The translations under genes and the position numbers were made by a program. From positions 1-56,963 of the forward strand of contig CAKPAB010000003.1 of assembly GCA_934132805.1 (NCBI GenBank): 56,963 bases of DNA, read 5' to 3'. Origin of the DNA: an uncultured Clostridia bacterium (GTDB taxonomy: Bacteria > Bacillota > Clostridia > TANB77 > CAG-508). Of this stretch, positions 18,695 through 26,751 are shown in pieces (positions within the stretch are counted from its first letter, which is position 1; the number at the start of each line of letters is the position of its first letter). The notes under the pieces were generated by a model. It searched no databases and was not told where the DNA came from. It saw only the letters and a list, made by a program, of their open reading frames with translations.

Positions 18695-19780
18695 TTAATA
18701 ATCTCCGCTTAATGAATCTAAGTATTTCTTTCTATTATCTTTAGAATTTGTTACACTTTCTTCTATTTTTGTTTTTAAGTTTTCTTGTCCTTCTTCTCCA
18801 CTGCTGTTTATTGTTGAGTTTATTGTTCCTCTAACTTTGTCTTGGCTTGACATATATCTTTGTACTAATTCATTTTTTGCTTTTTGTACAATATTAGGAT
18901 CTGAGTTTATTAATTCCATAACTTCTCCTGTTGGTACATATGTTGGTGTTGCAGCATCTTGCATTCCAGCTTCTGTATATGTAACTACTTTTAATGTAGC
19001 TCCTAATGATTTATATGCATCAACAATGGCACTATTCATAGTTATGATTTCATTTTCTGTTAATTTTAGCCATATTGTGTCTTCTGAGTCTACTCCACCT
19101 ATTTGTGGGATTTCTACTTGTTTTTTAGAAACAACTATGTAATCTTGTCCTGATGGTAATGATAGTCTTACGTCTATGTATTCTCCTGTTTCTAATTGTG
19201 TTGGTAATACTAGCATATTGTATTCTACTTTTCTTAAGTCATTTGTTGTTTTTTCATCAGATTTTGAAACCATGTCTAATGTTATTATAGAGTTTTTGTT
19301 CATGTTTACTTTTGCTATTACTGGTGATTCTGAAAGTTCAATGTATTCTTTGCTTCCATTTTTTTCTATGTAATAACTTCCTGTTTCGTCTTCTGTTTTT
19401 ATTTCATATTTAGTTCCGTCTTTTGTTATTCTTAATGTTGCATTGTTATTTTTGTATTCTGTTGTAACTTCGTTTCCTTCTTTGTCTGTTAATGCATAGT
19501 TTGATAGTATTGACATGTCTCCTATTGCATTACTTGGTACGTAGTTTTTGTTTGTTACTTGTTGTGTTAACATGTCTGTTGTTATTACTTGTCCAGATAT
19601 TACGTCTTCTGATAATACCCAAACTTTTACACTGTTTGCTTGTTCTGCTGCCTCTTTTTCTCTATAGTTTTTTAATTGTATAATTAAAAATGCTATTACT
19701 GCTCCTGTTAGTATTAATGTAACTACCATTCCTAATAAAAATGAATTTCTTGCTTTTCTTTGCATTGGATTTGTTGCCAT
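18695..19780 (-). CDS. CpaB/RcpC-like pilus assembly protein (SAF domain)
   Basis: A 361-residue protein with an N-terminal membrane segment (about 14-36, LLGMVVTLILTGAVIAFLII). A SAF-like domain follows (VWVLSEDVISGQVITTDMLT), the CpaB hallmark in which a conserved domain promotes assembly at the envelope. The middle carries YIDVRLSLPSGQDYIVVSKK, typical of CpaB. The C-terminus is charged and probably disordered. It is the first gene of the long minus-strand pilus run, with GGAGG before the ATG and a promoter-like sequence upstream. Confidence 0.8.
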   Translation of the reverse strand: MATNPMQRKARNSFLLGMVVTLILTGAVIAFLIIQLKNYREKEAAEQANSVKVWVLSEDVISGQVITTDMLTQQVTNKNYVPSNAIGDMSILSNYALTDKEGNEVTTEYKNNNATLRITKDGTKYEIKTEDETGSYYIEKNGSKEYIELSESPVIAKVNMNKNSIITLDMVSKSDEKTTNDLRKVEYNMLVLPTQLETGEYIDVRLSLPSGQDYIVVSKKQVEIPQIGGVDSEDTIWLKLTENEIITMNSAIVDAYKSLGATLKVVTYTEAGMQDAATPTYVPTGEVMELINSDPNIVQKAKNELVQRYMSSQDKVRGTINSTINSSGEEGQENLKTKIEESVTNSKDNRKKYLDSLSGDY

Positions 19781-19824
19781 TACAAATTCCTCCTTATTTT
19801 TTTATTTTTTACAATCTTTATTCT

Positions 19825-19853
19825 ATTTTACATCAAATTATTATCTAAATCAA
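19825..19853 (-). promoter_or_regulatory. Candidate promoter of the pilus operon
   Basis: On the minus strand TTGATT (19853-19848), a 17-base spacer and TAAAAT (19830-19825) lie about 45 bases before the CpaB-like start. It is the only reasonable sigma-A-like site in the gap. AT-rich context limits certainty. Confidence 0.4.
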
Positions 19854-19886
19854 CAAATTGCGTGCTTGTAATAAAAAAATAATACT

Positions 19887-19913
19887 TTTGTAATATTTCT
19901 GTAATATTACAAA
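19887..19913 (-). terminator. Terminator after the HAD phosphatase gene
   Basis: The stem TTTGTAATATT (19887-19897) pairs with AATATTACAAA (19903-19913). On the minus strand it starts right after the HAD stop codon and is followed by a T-rich stretch. The position confirms that 19914, reached only after the +1 shift, is the real end of that gene. Confidence 0.65.
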
Positions 19914-20787
19914 TTATTTGCAAAATTTTTCTAGTGCTTTTGTTACTCCTTCATTGTTGTTATCCTCTGTTACATAACCTGCAATTTCCTTTATTTTAGG
20001 ATTACTCTCTCCCATCGCTATTCCTAGTCCTGCATTTTCTATCATTGTTTTGTCATTCATATTGTCACCGTATTGCTATAACCTCATCTTTTTCTATTTT
20101 TAACTTATTTATTAGATATTGTATTGCAGTCCATTTATCAGCTCCTGTTGTTGATATTTCTGTATAATAATATTCTACATTTATTTCTTCTGTTCCCTGC
20201 TTAATGACTTTTCTTGACATATGGCTAACATCTAGTACATCTATATCTGATATTTGTTTTATTTTTCTTATAACAGAATTAAATATTGATTGTGTTTCTT
20301 CACATATTGTTATTTTTAAAAATTTGTTATTTTCTGTATTTTTTATATATTCAATTATATCTTCTACTAGTGTTATGCTTGTTTTATTTTTTTCTTCTTT
20401 TTTTAAGTTTTCTTTGTAATAATATAATACATTATATTTTAGTTGTTTTGTTATTATTGTTTCTTCTGTATAAATATTGTATGATATACTATTTTCTTCA
20501 CATATTTTTGCTATTTTTAGCACTTTTTGTTTGCTTAAATAATTCTCATATATTATTTTGTCTTTTTGTATGTCATATATTAATGCCCCATTTCCTGCTA
20601 TAAAATAATTTTTTGAGTCTATTTCTTTTGCTATTGTTTTTATTGAGTCTATTGGCCTTCCTGATGCTATTATTACATCTGTTCCTTTTTCTATTGTTTT
20701 TTGTATTGCTTGTTTTGTTTCATCTGTTACTATTCCGTATTGGTTTAACATTGTTCCGTCTAAGTCTATTGCTACTATTTTATACAT
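19914..20787 (-). CDS. Cof-type HAD phosphatase, with +1 frameshift at CGG
   Basis: A HAD-superfamily hydrolase of the Cof/YwpJ type, acting on small phosphorylated metabolites. The catalytic motif is DLDGTML at residues 7-13, motif II is the Ser in IIASGRP, and the C2 cap lies in the middle. After codon 239 (ATA) comes CGG (20070-20068) followed at once by TGA. Skipping C gives GDNMNDKTMIENAGLGIAMG, the conserved GDxxND motif IV that binds Mg2+. The protein then ends at 19914 with 290 residues, a normal Cof length. Without the shift the enzyme would lose motif IV. A terminator follows directly. Confidence 0.9.
20068..20070 (-). other. In-frame CGG, +1 shift site 3 (HAD phosphatase)
   Basis: Context on the minus strand is GCA ATA CGG TGA. 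The zero frame stops at once; skipping C gives GGT GAC AAT ATG AAT GAC (G-D-N-M-N-D). The four-base unit is CGGT. Confidence 0.85.
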
Positions 20788-21023
20788 TTTATCCCTTCTT
20801 TTCCTTTTTTATTATTGTTTTTTACAATAAGTTTTTTAAAACATTATATTATAATTTTTTTTGCAAAATATGAGCTTTAACTTTTATATCATAAAAAGAT
20901 TTTTTTTTCAATTTATTTTTCTAAAAATTTCCTGTTTATTTTTTCTAAATTTGCAAATGATAGTATTAGAAAAAGCAAATGTTTTTTTCTAGAAAATGTA
21001 GATTTGCAGGAGGTGAATTCAAA

Positions 21024-21221
21024 ATGGCAAACAATTCAAACAAAAAATTAGTTCCAGAAGCTATGACAGCTTTAGATAAATTCAAATATGAAGTTGCTAG
21101 TGAAGTTGGTGTTAATTTAAAAGACGGATACAATGGTGATATTTCTGCTAGAGATGCTGGTAGAATAGGTGGTAACATGGTTAAAAAAATGATTCAACAA
21201 GTTGAAAATAATATGAAATAG
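21024..21221 (+). CDS. Alpha/beta-type small acid-soluble spore protein (SASP)
   Basis: A 65-residue protein starting MANNSNKKLVPEAM. The motif KYEVASEVGV matches the site cleaved by the germination protease GPR. DARDAGRIGG-type sequence (here SARDAGRIGGNMVKKMI) is the second conserved SASP segment. These proteins coat and protect DNA in the dormant spore. The ATG at 21024 is chosen because GCAGGAGGTG lies 7 bases upstream. The gene stands alone on the plus strand between minus-strand genes. Confidence 0.95.
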   Translation: MANNSNKKLVPEAMTALDKFKYEVASEVGVNLKDGYNGDISARDAGRIGGNMVKKMIQQVENNMK

Positions 21222-21336
21222 TTTTATTTTTGATTAGTATCATTTTTTGATAGACTGATAGAATTTTTTCTTGATGATTAAGGTAGAAAGTTATATTTTG
21301 CTTTTATATATATTAAGGTACTTATGTTGTAAAAAT

Positions 21337-21391
21337 TTTATTGTACATTTTTGAAACTTTAATTTTTTTATAACAAATGTACAATAAAAAG
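21337..21391. repeat. Long inverted repeat downstream of the SASP gene
   Basis: TTTATTGTACATTT and its near complement AAATGTACAATAAA flank about 25 AT-rich bases. It lies between the SASP gene and the strong terminator that follows. It may be part of the SASP 3' end. Confidence 0.4.
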
Positions 21392-21416
21392 GCAGGATAT
21401 GATTTCCTGCCTTTTT
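21386..21416. terminator. Bidirectional intrinsic terminator
   Basis: AAAAAGGCAGGA (21386-21397) pairs with TCCTGCCTTTTT (21405-21416) around a 7-base loop. With A and T tracts on both sides it can end both the SASP transcript and the convergent minus-strand small gene. Confidence 0.85.
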
Positions 21417-21624
21417 AGCTTTCTTTATGTTCTTTGTATATTTCGTTGATATCTTCTTTTTGATATGTTTGTTGTATTTTTTTTGTTTCTCTTTCTTGTG
21501 CTTGTACTTTATAGTTTGTGTTAACATATAATGCTGTTACAATCATTGTAAAAAATATCATACTTACTAAAACAAATAAAGTTATTGACCCTGTTTGGTC
21601 TTTTATCCTTGATTTTTTTTTCAT
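21415..21624 (-). CDS. Small single-pass membrane protein (pilus-type GSITLFVL motif)
   Basis: A 69-residue protein with a basic N-terminus (MKKKSRIKDQT) and the hydrophobic segment GSITLFVLVSMIFFTMIVTALYV. The basic-GSITLFVL pattern is common at the start of Tad-associated TadE/TadG-like proteins in Clostridia. A Lys/Glu/Gln-rich coiled-coil-like tail follows. ATG 21624 is chosen over the in-frame TTG 6 bases earlier because AGGTG is 7 bases upstream. No close partner gene is adjacent except hpf, 25 bases upstream, with which it may be co-transcribed. Function unknown. Confidence 0.65.
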   Translation of the reverse strand: MKKKSRIKDQTGSITLFVLVSMIFFTMIVTALYVNTNYKVQAQERETKKIQQTYQKEDINEIYKEHKES

Positions 21625-21649
21625 AATCAATCACCTTTTAATTACGTTT

Positions 21650-22177
21650 TTATGCTTCTGGTTCTACTAGCCCGTAATTTTTTCCATCTTTTAATTTATG
21701 TATAACATTTACTTTTCCTGTTTCTACATTTATAAAAGTTAAAAAGTTATGTGTTGGATGTGCTTTTAATTCTAACACTGCATCTTCTGGTGTTATTGGC
21801 TTGATTTCATAATAAGATGTTTTTATTATTTCGTTTGATATTTCTGCAATGTGGTCTGTTTCAACTTCCATTGTTTTTAAGCTTGCATCTTTCATCATTT
21901 TTTCTTTTTTTGTTTTGGCTTTTCTTATTTGTCCTTCTAGTATGTCTATATCTTTGTCTATAGATGCATACATGTCTTTGTCTTCTGTTACAGCTCTGTA
22001 TTTTTCTCCATTTGCTATTATACAGATTTCTGCTGTTTGTTCATTTTTTTCTGTTTTTAAAGTAACGTCTGCTTCGGCATCTTCAAAATATTTGTCGATT
22101 CTGTCTAGTTTTTTTTCAACATAATCGTTTATTGCTTCTGTTATCTTTAGTTCTTTTCCTATAATTTTTATTTTCAT
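21650..22177 (-). CDS. hpf: Ribosome hibernation promoting factor, long form
   Basis: A 175-residue protein with two domains. The N-terminal HPF/RaiA domain starts MKIKIIGKELKITEAINDYV and includes LDRIDKYF. The C-terminal dimerisation domain contains KPITPEDAVLELKAHPTHNF. The long form links two idle 70S ribosomes into 100S dimers in stationary phase and is typical of Firmicutes. GGGAGCG precedes the ATG. Downstream lies the small membrane protein gene. Confidence 0.93.
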   Translation of the reverse strand: MKIKIIGKELKITEAINDYVEKKLDRIDKYFEDAEADVTLKTEKNEQTAEICIIANGEKYRAVTEDKDMYASIDKDIDILEGQIRKAKTKKEKMMKDASLKTMEVETDHIAEISNEIIKTSYYEIKPITPEDAVLELKAHPTHNFLTFINVETGKVNVIHKLKDGKNYGLVEPEA

Positions 22178-22268
22178 AAAAATCGCTCCCTTCTTTTTTA
22201 CTTTTGCCTACCCTCATTATAAAGGTTTTTTTGGTTTTTTGCAAGTATTTTTTTCTTTTTCATCAAAA

Positions 22269-22391
22269 TCTGCATATTTTTTCTCATTTTATATGCATAT
22301 AATTAAGAGTATCTGCATATTTTTTGTTATTTTATATGCAGATAATTAAAAGTATCTGCATATTCTTGGTTATTTTATATGCAGATACTTT
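22269..22391. repeat. Three tandem 43-bp hairpin repeats
   Basis: Units start at 22269, 22312 and 22355, each beginning TCTGCATATT and containing TATATGCA(G/T)A near the middle. TCTGCATA and TATGCAGA within a unit are complementary, so each can form a hairpin. The last unit is cut short at the recO stop codon. The array may terminate or process the recO transcript, or be a variable-copy repeat. Confidence 0.8.
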
Positions 22392-23119
22392 TAAAATAAA
22401 TCTTCTAATTTATATTCTTTTTCCAGTTTTTCGTTAAAATATATTTTGCTTATTAGCTCAAATTCTCGTAAGCTGTCGTCTTTTAAATTAAAAGAGTATA
22501 GTTTTTTTGGTGGTGCTGAAATTGTGTAAATAATAGCACTTTTTGTACTTTGGCTCATGTCTAATGCAGATTTGTCTTGTCTTCCACATGCTTCGCATTT
22601 TAGTCCATTGTCTTTTATTGAAAATTTTGTTAATTCTTTTTCTTCTTTGCAATTTACGCATTTTGTTACTCTTGGCATAAATCCTAAAATGCATAGAAGT
22701 CTGATTTTAAATACGCTTAGTACAAAGTCTTTGTCTTTGTCTGTTTCTGATATTGTATATAGTGTGTTTAAAAATAGTTGTAATATTTTATAACAGTTCT
22801 CGTTCTCTTCTGTTATATCTTGTATTATTTTGTTTATATGTATTGCATATTTAAGCTTGTCCAAGTCTGTTCTTAAATTATAGAAAATTTCTATTGTTTC
22901 ACATGAGTTTATGTGATATGTGTTTGTTCCTTTGTACATCATATATTCACCAAAACAAAATAATTGGGTGCCAGCCAAAAGTGCACTTTGTGGTCTTCTT
23001 GCACCTTTGGCTACACAAGATATTTTTCCATAATTTGGTGTTAATATTGTTAGCATTTTATCATAGTCTCCCATATTGTTTTCCGCTATTACTATCCCAT
23101 TTATCTTTACATTCGCCAT
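22391..23119 (-). CDS. recO: DNA repair protein RecO
   Basis: A 242-residue RecF-pathway mediator that helps load RecA on SSB-coated DNA. The OB-fold N-terminus has KINGIVIAENNMGDYDKMLT and CVAKGARRPQSAL. The C-terminal part has the zinc-binding cysteines CVNCKEEKEL and CEACG. Length and the era-yqzL-recO order match Firmicutes. The start at 23119 overlaps the end of yqzL by 59 bases, so the two are translationally linked. AGGAAAT precedes the ATG. Confidence 0.93.
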   Translation of the reverse strand: MANVKINGIVIAENNMGDYDKMLTILTPNYGKISCVAKGARRPQSALLAGTQLFCFGEYMMYKGTNTYHINSCETIEIFYNLRTDLDKLKYAIHINKIIQDITEENENCYKILQLFLNTLYTISETDKDKDFVLSVFKIRLLCILGFMPRVTKCVNCKEEKELTKFSIKDNGLKCEACGRQDKSALDMSQSTKSAIIYTISAPPKKLYSFNLKDDSLREFELISKIYFNEKLEKEYKLEDLF

Positions 23120-23228
23120 TTTTTATTTCCTGTATTCCTTTTTCTAAATTTTGTATTTGTTTATATTCTAAAAATGTATTTATATCTCCTGTGTTTTTAA
23201 ATGCATCCCATGCCATTTTTTTAATCAT
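23061..23228 (-). CDS. yqzL: YqzL-family small protein
   Basis: A 55-residue protein starting MIKKMAWDAFKNTGDINTFL. In pattern it matches Bacillus YqzL (W-x-x-F-x-x-TG-x-I-x-x-YL), which is also encoded between era and recO. The ATG at 23228 is preferred because GGAG is 9 bases upstream and alignment with YqzL fits. An upstream ATG at 23243 is possible. The tail beyond the conserved part overlaps recO. Function of the family is not known. Confidence 0.8.
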   Translation of the reverse strand: MIKKMAWDAFKNTGDINTFLEYKQIQNLEKGIQEIKNGECKDKWDSNSGKQYGRL

Positions 23229-23353
23229 GTTCTTCATCTCCATTCTTAAAGGTTTTTCCTTTAATTTATCTTTTGCATTTTTGTAAATTTTATACTAATT
23301 TATTTTTTTGTTTTTTATAATTTAGTTTATGTTTTTATACTAAATCATAAATT

Positions 23354-24259
23354 TTATTTAAGTTTGAATTTACTAACAATTGAATCATTGTCAAGCCAGT
23401 CGTTTTTAACTTTTACCCATGTTTTTAAGTTTACTTTAAGGCCAAAGTTTTGTTCCATATCTATTCTGGCTGCTCTTCCTATTCTTTTTAACATTTCGCC
23501 ATTTTTGCCTATTATTATTCCTTTATGTGATTCTCTTAGACAATAAATTGTGGCTTCTATGTCATATATGTCTTCTCCTTGTTTGTTTTGTCTTAAATTC
23601 ATTTTTTCTACTTCTACATAAATTCCATGTGGTACTTCGTCTTGTAAAAGTTTTAAGGCTTTTTCTCTTATTGTTTCTTCTGCTAGTTGTCTTAGTGTTT
23701 GATCTGTATATTCTTCTATATCATAATATGCAGGACCTGGTTTTAGGTTATTTTCTATTTCGTCTAAAATGATATTTTTGTATTTTTCTTGATATGCTGA
23801 TATTGGTATAACTGCTGTAAAGTCATATTCTTTGTTGTATATGTCTATTAGGTTTAGAAGTTTTTCTCTTTTTACTAAATCTATTTTGTTTATTATTAAT
23901 ATTGTTTTTCTTTTTGATTCTTTAATTTTGTCTAATATTATCCTATCTCCTTTTCCAATGTCTTCACTTGTTGCTTCTATTAAAAATAGTACTAAGTCTG
24001 AGTCTGGTATTGTTGCAAATGATGTTTCTACCATTGTTTCGTTTAGCTTGTGTTTTGGCTTGTGTATTCCTGGTGTATCTGTAAATATTATTTGTGAGTT
24101 TTCTCTGTTTACTATTCCTTTTATTGCTGTTCTTGTGGTTTGTACTTTGTTTGCTATTGCTGCTACTTTTTCTCCTACTAATAAATTGATTAGTGTTGAT
24201 TTTCCTACGTTTGTTCTTCCTATTATTGTTACAAATCCTGATTTAAATTCTTTGTTCAT
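23354..24259 (-). CDS. era: GTPase Era
   Basis: A 301-residue Ras-like GTPase that binds 16S rRNA and assists 30S assembly. G1 is GRTNVGKSTL, G3 is DTPGIHKPKH, G4 is NKID, and G5 lies in ISAYQ. The C-terminal KH domain includes GIIIGKNGEMLKRIGRAAR. Length is normal. AGA-type Arg codons dominate and no in-frame CGG occurs. It is upstream of yqzL-recO on the same strand. Confidence 0.97.
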   Translation of the reverse strand: MNKEFKSGFVTIIGRTNVGKSTLINLLVGEKVAAIANKVQTTRTAIKGIVNRENSQIIFTDTPGIHKPKHKLNETMVETSFATIPDSDLVLFLIEATSEDIGKGDRIILDKIKESKRKTILIINKIDLVKREKLLNLIDIYNKEYDFTAVIPISAYQEKYKNIILDEIENNLKPGPAYYDIEEYTDQTLRQLAEETIREKALKLLQDEVPHGIYVEVEKMNLRQNKQGEDIYDIEATIYCLRESHKGIIIGKNGEMLKRIGRAARIDMEQNFGLKVNLKTWVKVKNDWLDNDSIVSKFKLK

Positions 24260-24368
24260 TTTTTCTCTCCATTCTTGTTATTTTTTGTGTTTGTTTTTTA
24301 TGCTTATATTATACACCATTTTTGTGCTAAATTTGTAGAATTTTAAAAATTTTTCATTAATTTTTTAA

Positions 24369-24405
24369 AAAATCTGATTGGGATAGATGTTCCCAACCAG
24401 ATTTT
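24369..24405 (-). terminator. Terminator after the GT4 gene
   Basis: On the minus strand AAAATCTGGTTGGGA pairs with TCCCAATCAGATTTT (one G-T pair) and a T-rich run follows. It overlaps the stop codon of the glycosyltransferase gene. Confidence 0.8.
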
Positions 24406-25702
24406 ATGCATATGCATGTCTTTTTTTGAAGTCCAATAAATTTGTAATTTCTTTTTCTGTGTTTCTTGCTTTTTTTGTTTTCTTTGCTCTTTCTTGTTCC
24501 AATTCTCTTTTTTGTTTTTCTGCCATTGATTGACAAATTGCTTTTTGATATGCAAAGTGTGTGTCTTGTGAAATTTTGTTCCAGTTATATTCGTTTCTAA
24601 CTTTATTTTTTGCTTTTTTTGTTATTTCTGCACATAGTTTGTGGTCATATAGCAATTCTAATATTGCATCTGCTATTGAGTTTGGATTTCCGCAGTAAGA
24701 TTTCATTCCATTTTCTTTGTGTTGTACTATTTCGTTTAGTCCACCAATATCTGATACTACTATTGGGTTTTCTGAAAGCATTGCTTCTAGTGCTACTATT
24801 CCAAATGGCTCATATGTACTTGGAAATACTGCTATGTCTGCTGCTTTGTACATTCTTTGTACGTCTTTTCCTGCCATATATCCAGCAAAATATACTTTTT
24901 CTCCTATTCCCATTGCGTTAACTTGTTCTTTTAGTTCGTCTATCATTCCGCCTTTACCACAAATTACAAGTTTAGAATCATGGTATCCTTCTAGTATTTT
25001 TGGCATTGCTGAAATTAGATATTGTATTCCTTTTTCATAAACTAGTCTTCCCATGAATAATATTATTTTTTCATTGTCCATTGCGAATTTTCTTCTGAAG
25101 TTGTAGTCTCTTTCTATTCCGTTAAATAAGTTCATGTTTACACCGTTTGGTATTACATTTATTTTTTCGTATGGTAGTCCAAATAGTCTTTGTAATTCGC
25201 TTTTCATATAATTGCTGTTTACTATTACTTCTGATGATTCGTATGTTAACATCCATTCTGTATCGTTTATGTATCTTTGTGTTTCATCGTGTATTCCACT
25301 GTTTCTTCCCGCTTCTGTTGCGTGTATTGTTGATACTATTGGTATGTTGTAAGAGTTTTTTAATGCTTTTGCTGCATATGCTACTAACCAGTCATGTGCA
25401 TGTATTACATCAAATTTTCCTTCTTTGGCTATTATTTCGTTTGCTTTTGCGACTAAGTTGAAGTTTAATTGCATTATCCAGTCTATGAAATTGTTTGGGT
25501 TTATCATATAGTTGTTTACTCTATATACTTTTACTCCTCTGTCATCTTCATATTCTGGTGCATCTCCTTCTTTGTAAGTAACTACTGTTACTTCGTGTCC
25601 GTCTTTTAGTAGTGTTCTTGATAGGTCATATACTACTCTTGATATTCCGCCTACTACTCTTGGTGGATATTCCCATGTTAACATTAAAATCTTCATTAAC
25701 AT
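24404..25702 (-). CDS. GT4-family glycosyltransferase (glycogen-synthase-like)
   Basis: A 432-residue GT-B enzyme. The N-terminal domain has MLTWEYPPRVVGGISRVVYD and FDVIHAHDWLV. The C-terminal nucleotide-sugar domain has FMGRLVYEKGIQYLI and the E-x7-E type motif in PSTYEPFGIVALEAMLSENP. This pattern fits bacterial and archaeal glycogen synthases of the GT4 or GT5 type as well as other alpha-glucosyltransferases. A glycogen role would pair with glgP at 53.9 kb, but that is inference. The ATG at 25702 follows AAAGGAAG; an in-frame extension to 25873 has no homology and is not used. Confidence 0.85.
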   Translation of the reverse strand: MLMKILMLTWEYPPRVVGGISRVVYDLSRTLLKDGHEVTVVTYKEGDAPEYEDDRGVKVYRVNNYMINPNNFIDWIMQLNFNLVAKANEIIAKEGKFDVIHAHDWLVAYAAKALKNSYNIPIVSTIHATEAGRNSGIHDETQRYINDTEWMLTYESSEVIVNSNYMKSELQRLFGLPYEKINVIPNGVNMNLFNGIERDYNFRRKFAMDNEKIILFMGRLVYEKGIQYLISAMPKILEGYHDSKLVICGKGGMIDELKEQVNAMGIGEKVYFAGYMAGKDVQRMYKAADIAVFPSTYEPFGIVALEAMLSENPIVVSDIGGLNEIVQHKENGMKSYCGNPNSIADAILELLYDHKLCAEITKKAKNKVRNEYNWNKISQDTHFAYQKAICQSMAEKQKRELEQERAKKTKKARNTEKEITNLLDFKKRHAYA

Positions 25703-25847
25703 TGCTTCCTTTCTTTGATAATTTTCTTTCGTTTTTTTCTTTTTTCTCAATTGGTTATATTTTATACAAATTTTTTGTAAATGTAAATGGTTTTTTGTAA
25801 ATTTTTCAAAAAAATTGGAGACTTGTTCCAATTCTTTATGACCAAAA

Positions 25848-25878
25848 AAAAATTGGTTACTTTTTGTAACCAATTTTT
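25848..25878 (-). terminator. Terminator after rpmA
   Basis: AAAAATTGGTTAC (25848-25860) pairs with GTAACCAATTTTT (25866-25878) around a 5-base loop. On the minus strand it follows the rpmA stop and ends in a T-run. Confidence 0.85.
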
Positions 25879-25881
25879 AAT

Positions 25882-26142
25882 TTATGCTTCTACTGGGTAA
25901 ACACTTACTTGTTTTTTGTCTCTACCTTTTCTTTCAAATTTTACAGTTCCGTCTACTATTGCATATAGTGTGTCGTCACTACCTTTTTTAACGTTAACTC
26001 CTGGATATACTCTTGTTCCTCTTTGTCTAACTAAGATATTTCCAGCTAATACGAATTGTCCGTCTGCTCTTTTTACTCCAAGACGTTTAGATTCACTCTC
26101 ACGTCCGTTGTGTGAACTACCTTGACCTTTTTTATGAGCCAT
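25882..26142 (-). CDS. rpmA: 50S ribosomal protein L27
   Basis: An 86-residue protein starting MAHKKGQGSSHNGRESESKR, the conserved L27 core whose N-terminal tail reaches the peptidyl transferase centre. In many Firmicutes L27 carries an N-terminal extension removed by the protease Prp, encoded between rplU and rpmA. Here a TAA stop directly precedes the ATG and no prp lies in the 80-base gap, so the processed form seems to be made directly. RBS is AAGGGAG. It is the second gene of the rplU-rpmA operon. Confidence 0.97.
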   Translation of the reverse strand: MAHKKGQGSSHNGRESESKRLGVKRADGQFVLAGNILVRQRGTRVYPGVNVKKGSDDTLYAIVDGTVKFERKGRDKKQVSVYPVEA

Positions 26143-26222
26143 TTATCTCACTCCCTTCATTTCGTTCATGATAATTTTATATATTTCTCTTAATTAAAAT
26201 CTTTTTTAATTAATATGTAGAA

Positions 26223-26579
26223 CTAAGCTTCTACTTTTTCTTCTGCTTTTGCTGCTGTTTTTCTTGCTGTTGATTTGATTGCTGTTATTTCAACTTTTGT
26301 GTATGGTTGTCTATGTCCTTGTTTTCTTCTGTAATTCTTTTTAGCTTTCATTTTGAAAACAATGATTTTTTTACCTTTACCATGTGAAACAACTTTTCCT
26401 TCAACTTTCATACCTTTTACATAAGGATTTCCTACTTCTACTTTTCCGTCTTCTGAAACTAAAATTACTTTGTCAAATGTAACTTTTTTTCCTTCTTCAA
26501 CGTCTAATTTTTCGAAGAATACTACATCTCCTTCTGCTACTTTGTATTGTTTTCCACAACTTTCAATTACTGCGTACAT
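26223..26579 (-). CDS. rplU: 50S ribosomal protein L21
   Basis: A 118-residue protein with MYAVIESCGKQYKVAEGDVV, FDKVILVSEDGKVEVGNPYV and the RNA-binding KNYRRKQGHRQPYTKV. An Ala/Lys-rich tail follows. It is the first gene of rplU-rpmA, with AGGGAGGTG before the ATG. The leader of about 135 bases may hold an autoregulatory structure. Confidence 0.97.
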   Translation of the reverse strand: MYAVIESCGKQYKVAEGDVVFFEKLDVEEGKKVTFDKVILVSEDGKVEVGNPYVKGMKVEGKVVSHGKGKKIIVFKMKAKKNYRRKQGHRQPYTKVEITAIKSTARKTAAKAEEKVEA

Positions 26580-26716
26580 TTAAAATGCACCTCCCTTATT
26601 TGTATACTCGCTAATCCTTTGCTCTACTCTTCATAAAATATTTTTTATATTTTATGAGAAATTTAAGGTAACTAAATTTAATTAGTTTTTATGTACCTTG
26701 ACTAAGCGGATTACAG
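26580..26716 (-). promoter_or_regulatory. rplU leader, possible L21 autoregulatory element
   Basis: The leader between the predicted start site (~26716) and rplU holds a strong hairpin. ATAAAATATTTTTTATATTTTAT lies at its core, with stem arms at 26631-26641 and 26647-26657. A second, weaker hairpin lies near 26660-26695. L21 leaders are known in Firmicutes. I cannot match the consensus by eye, so the assignment is inferred from position. Confidence 0.4.
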
Positions 26717-26722
26717 TTATTA

Positions 26723-26751
26723 ATTTTACCATCATTTTCCTTACTTGTCAA
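26723..26751 (-). promoter_or_regulatory. rplU-rpmA promoter
   Basis: On the minus strand TTGACA (26751-26746), a 17-base spacer and TAAAAT (26728-26723) make a near-perfect sigma-A promoter. Its -35 box overlaps the stop codon of the upstream methyltransferase gene. Confidence 0.75.

Noticed and set aside
22269..22391. A CRISPR array.
   Set aside because: The units are contiguous 43-bp copies without unique spacers, and no cas genes are present.
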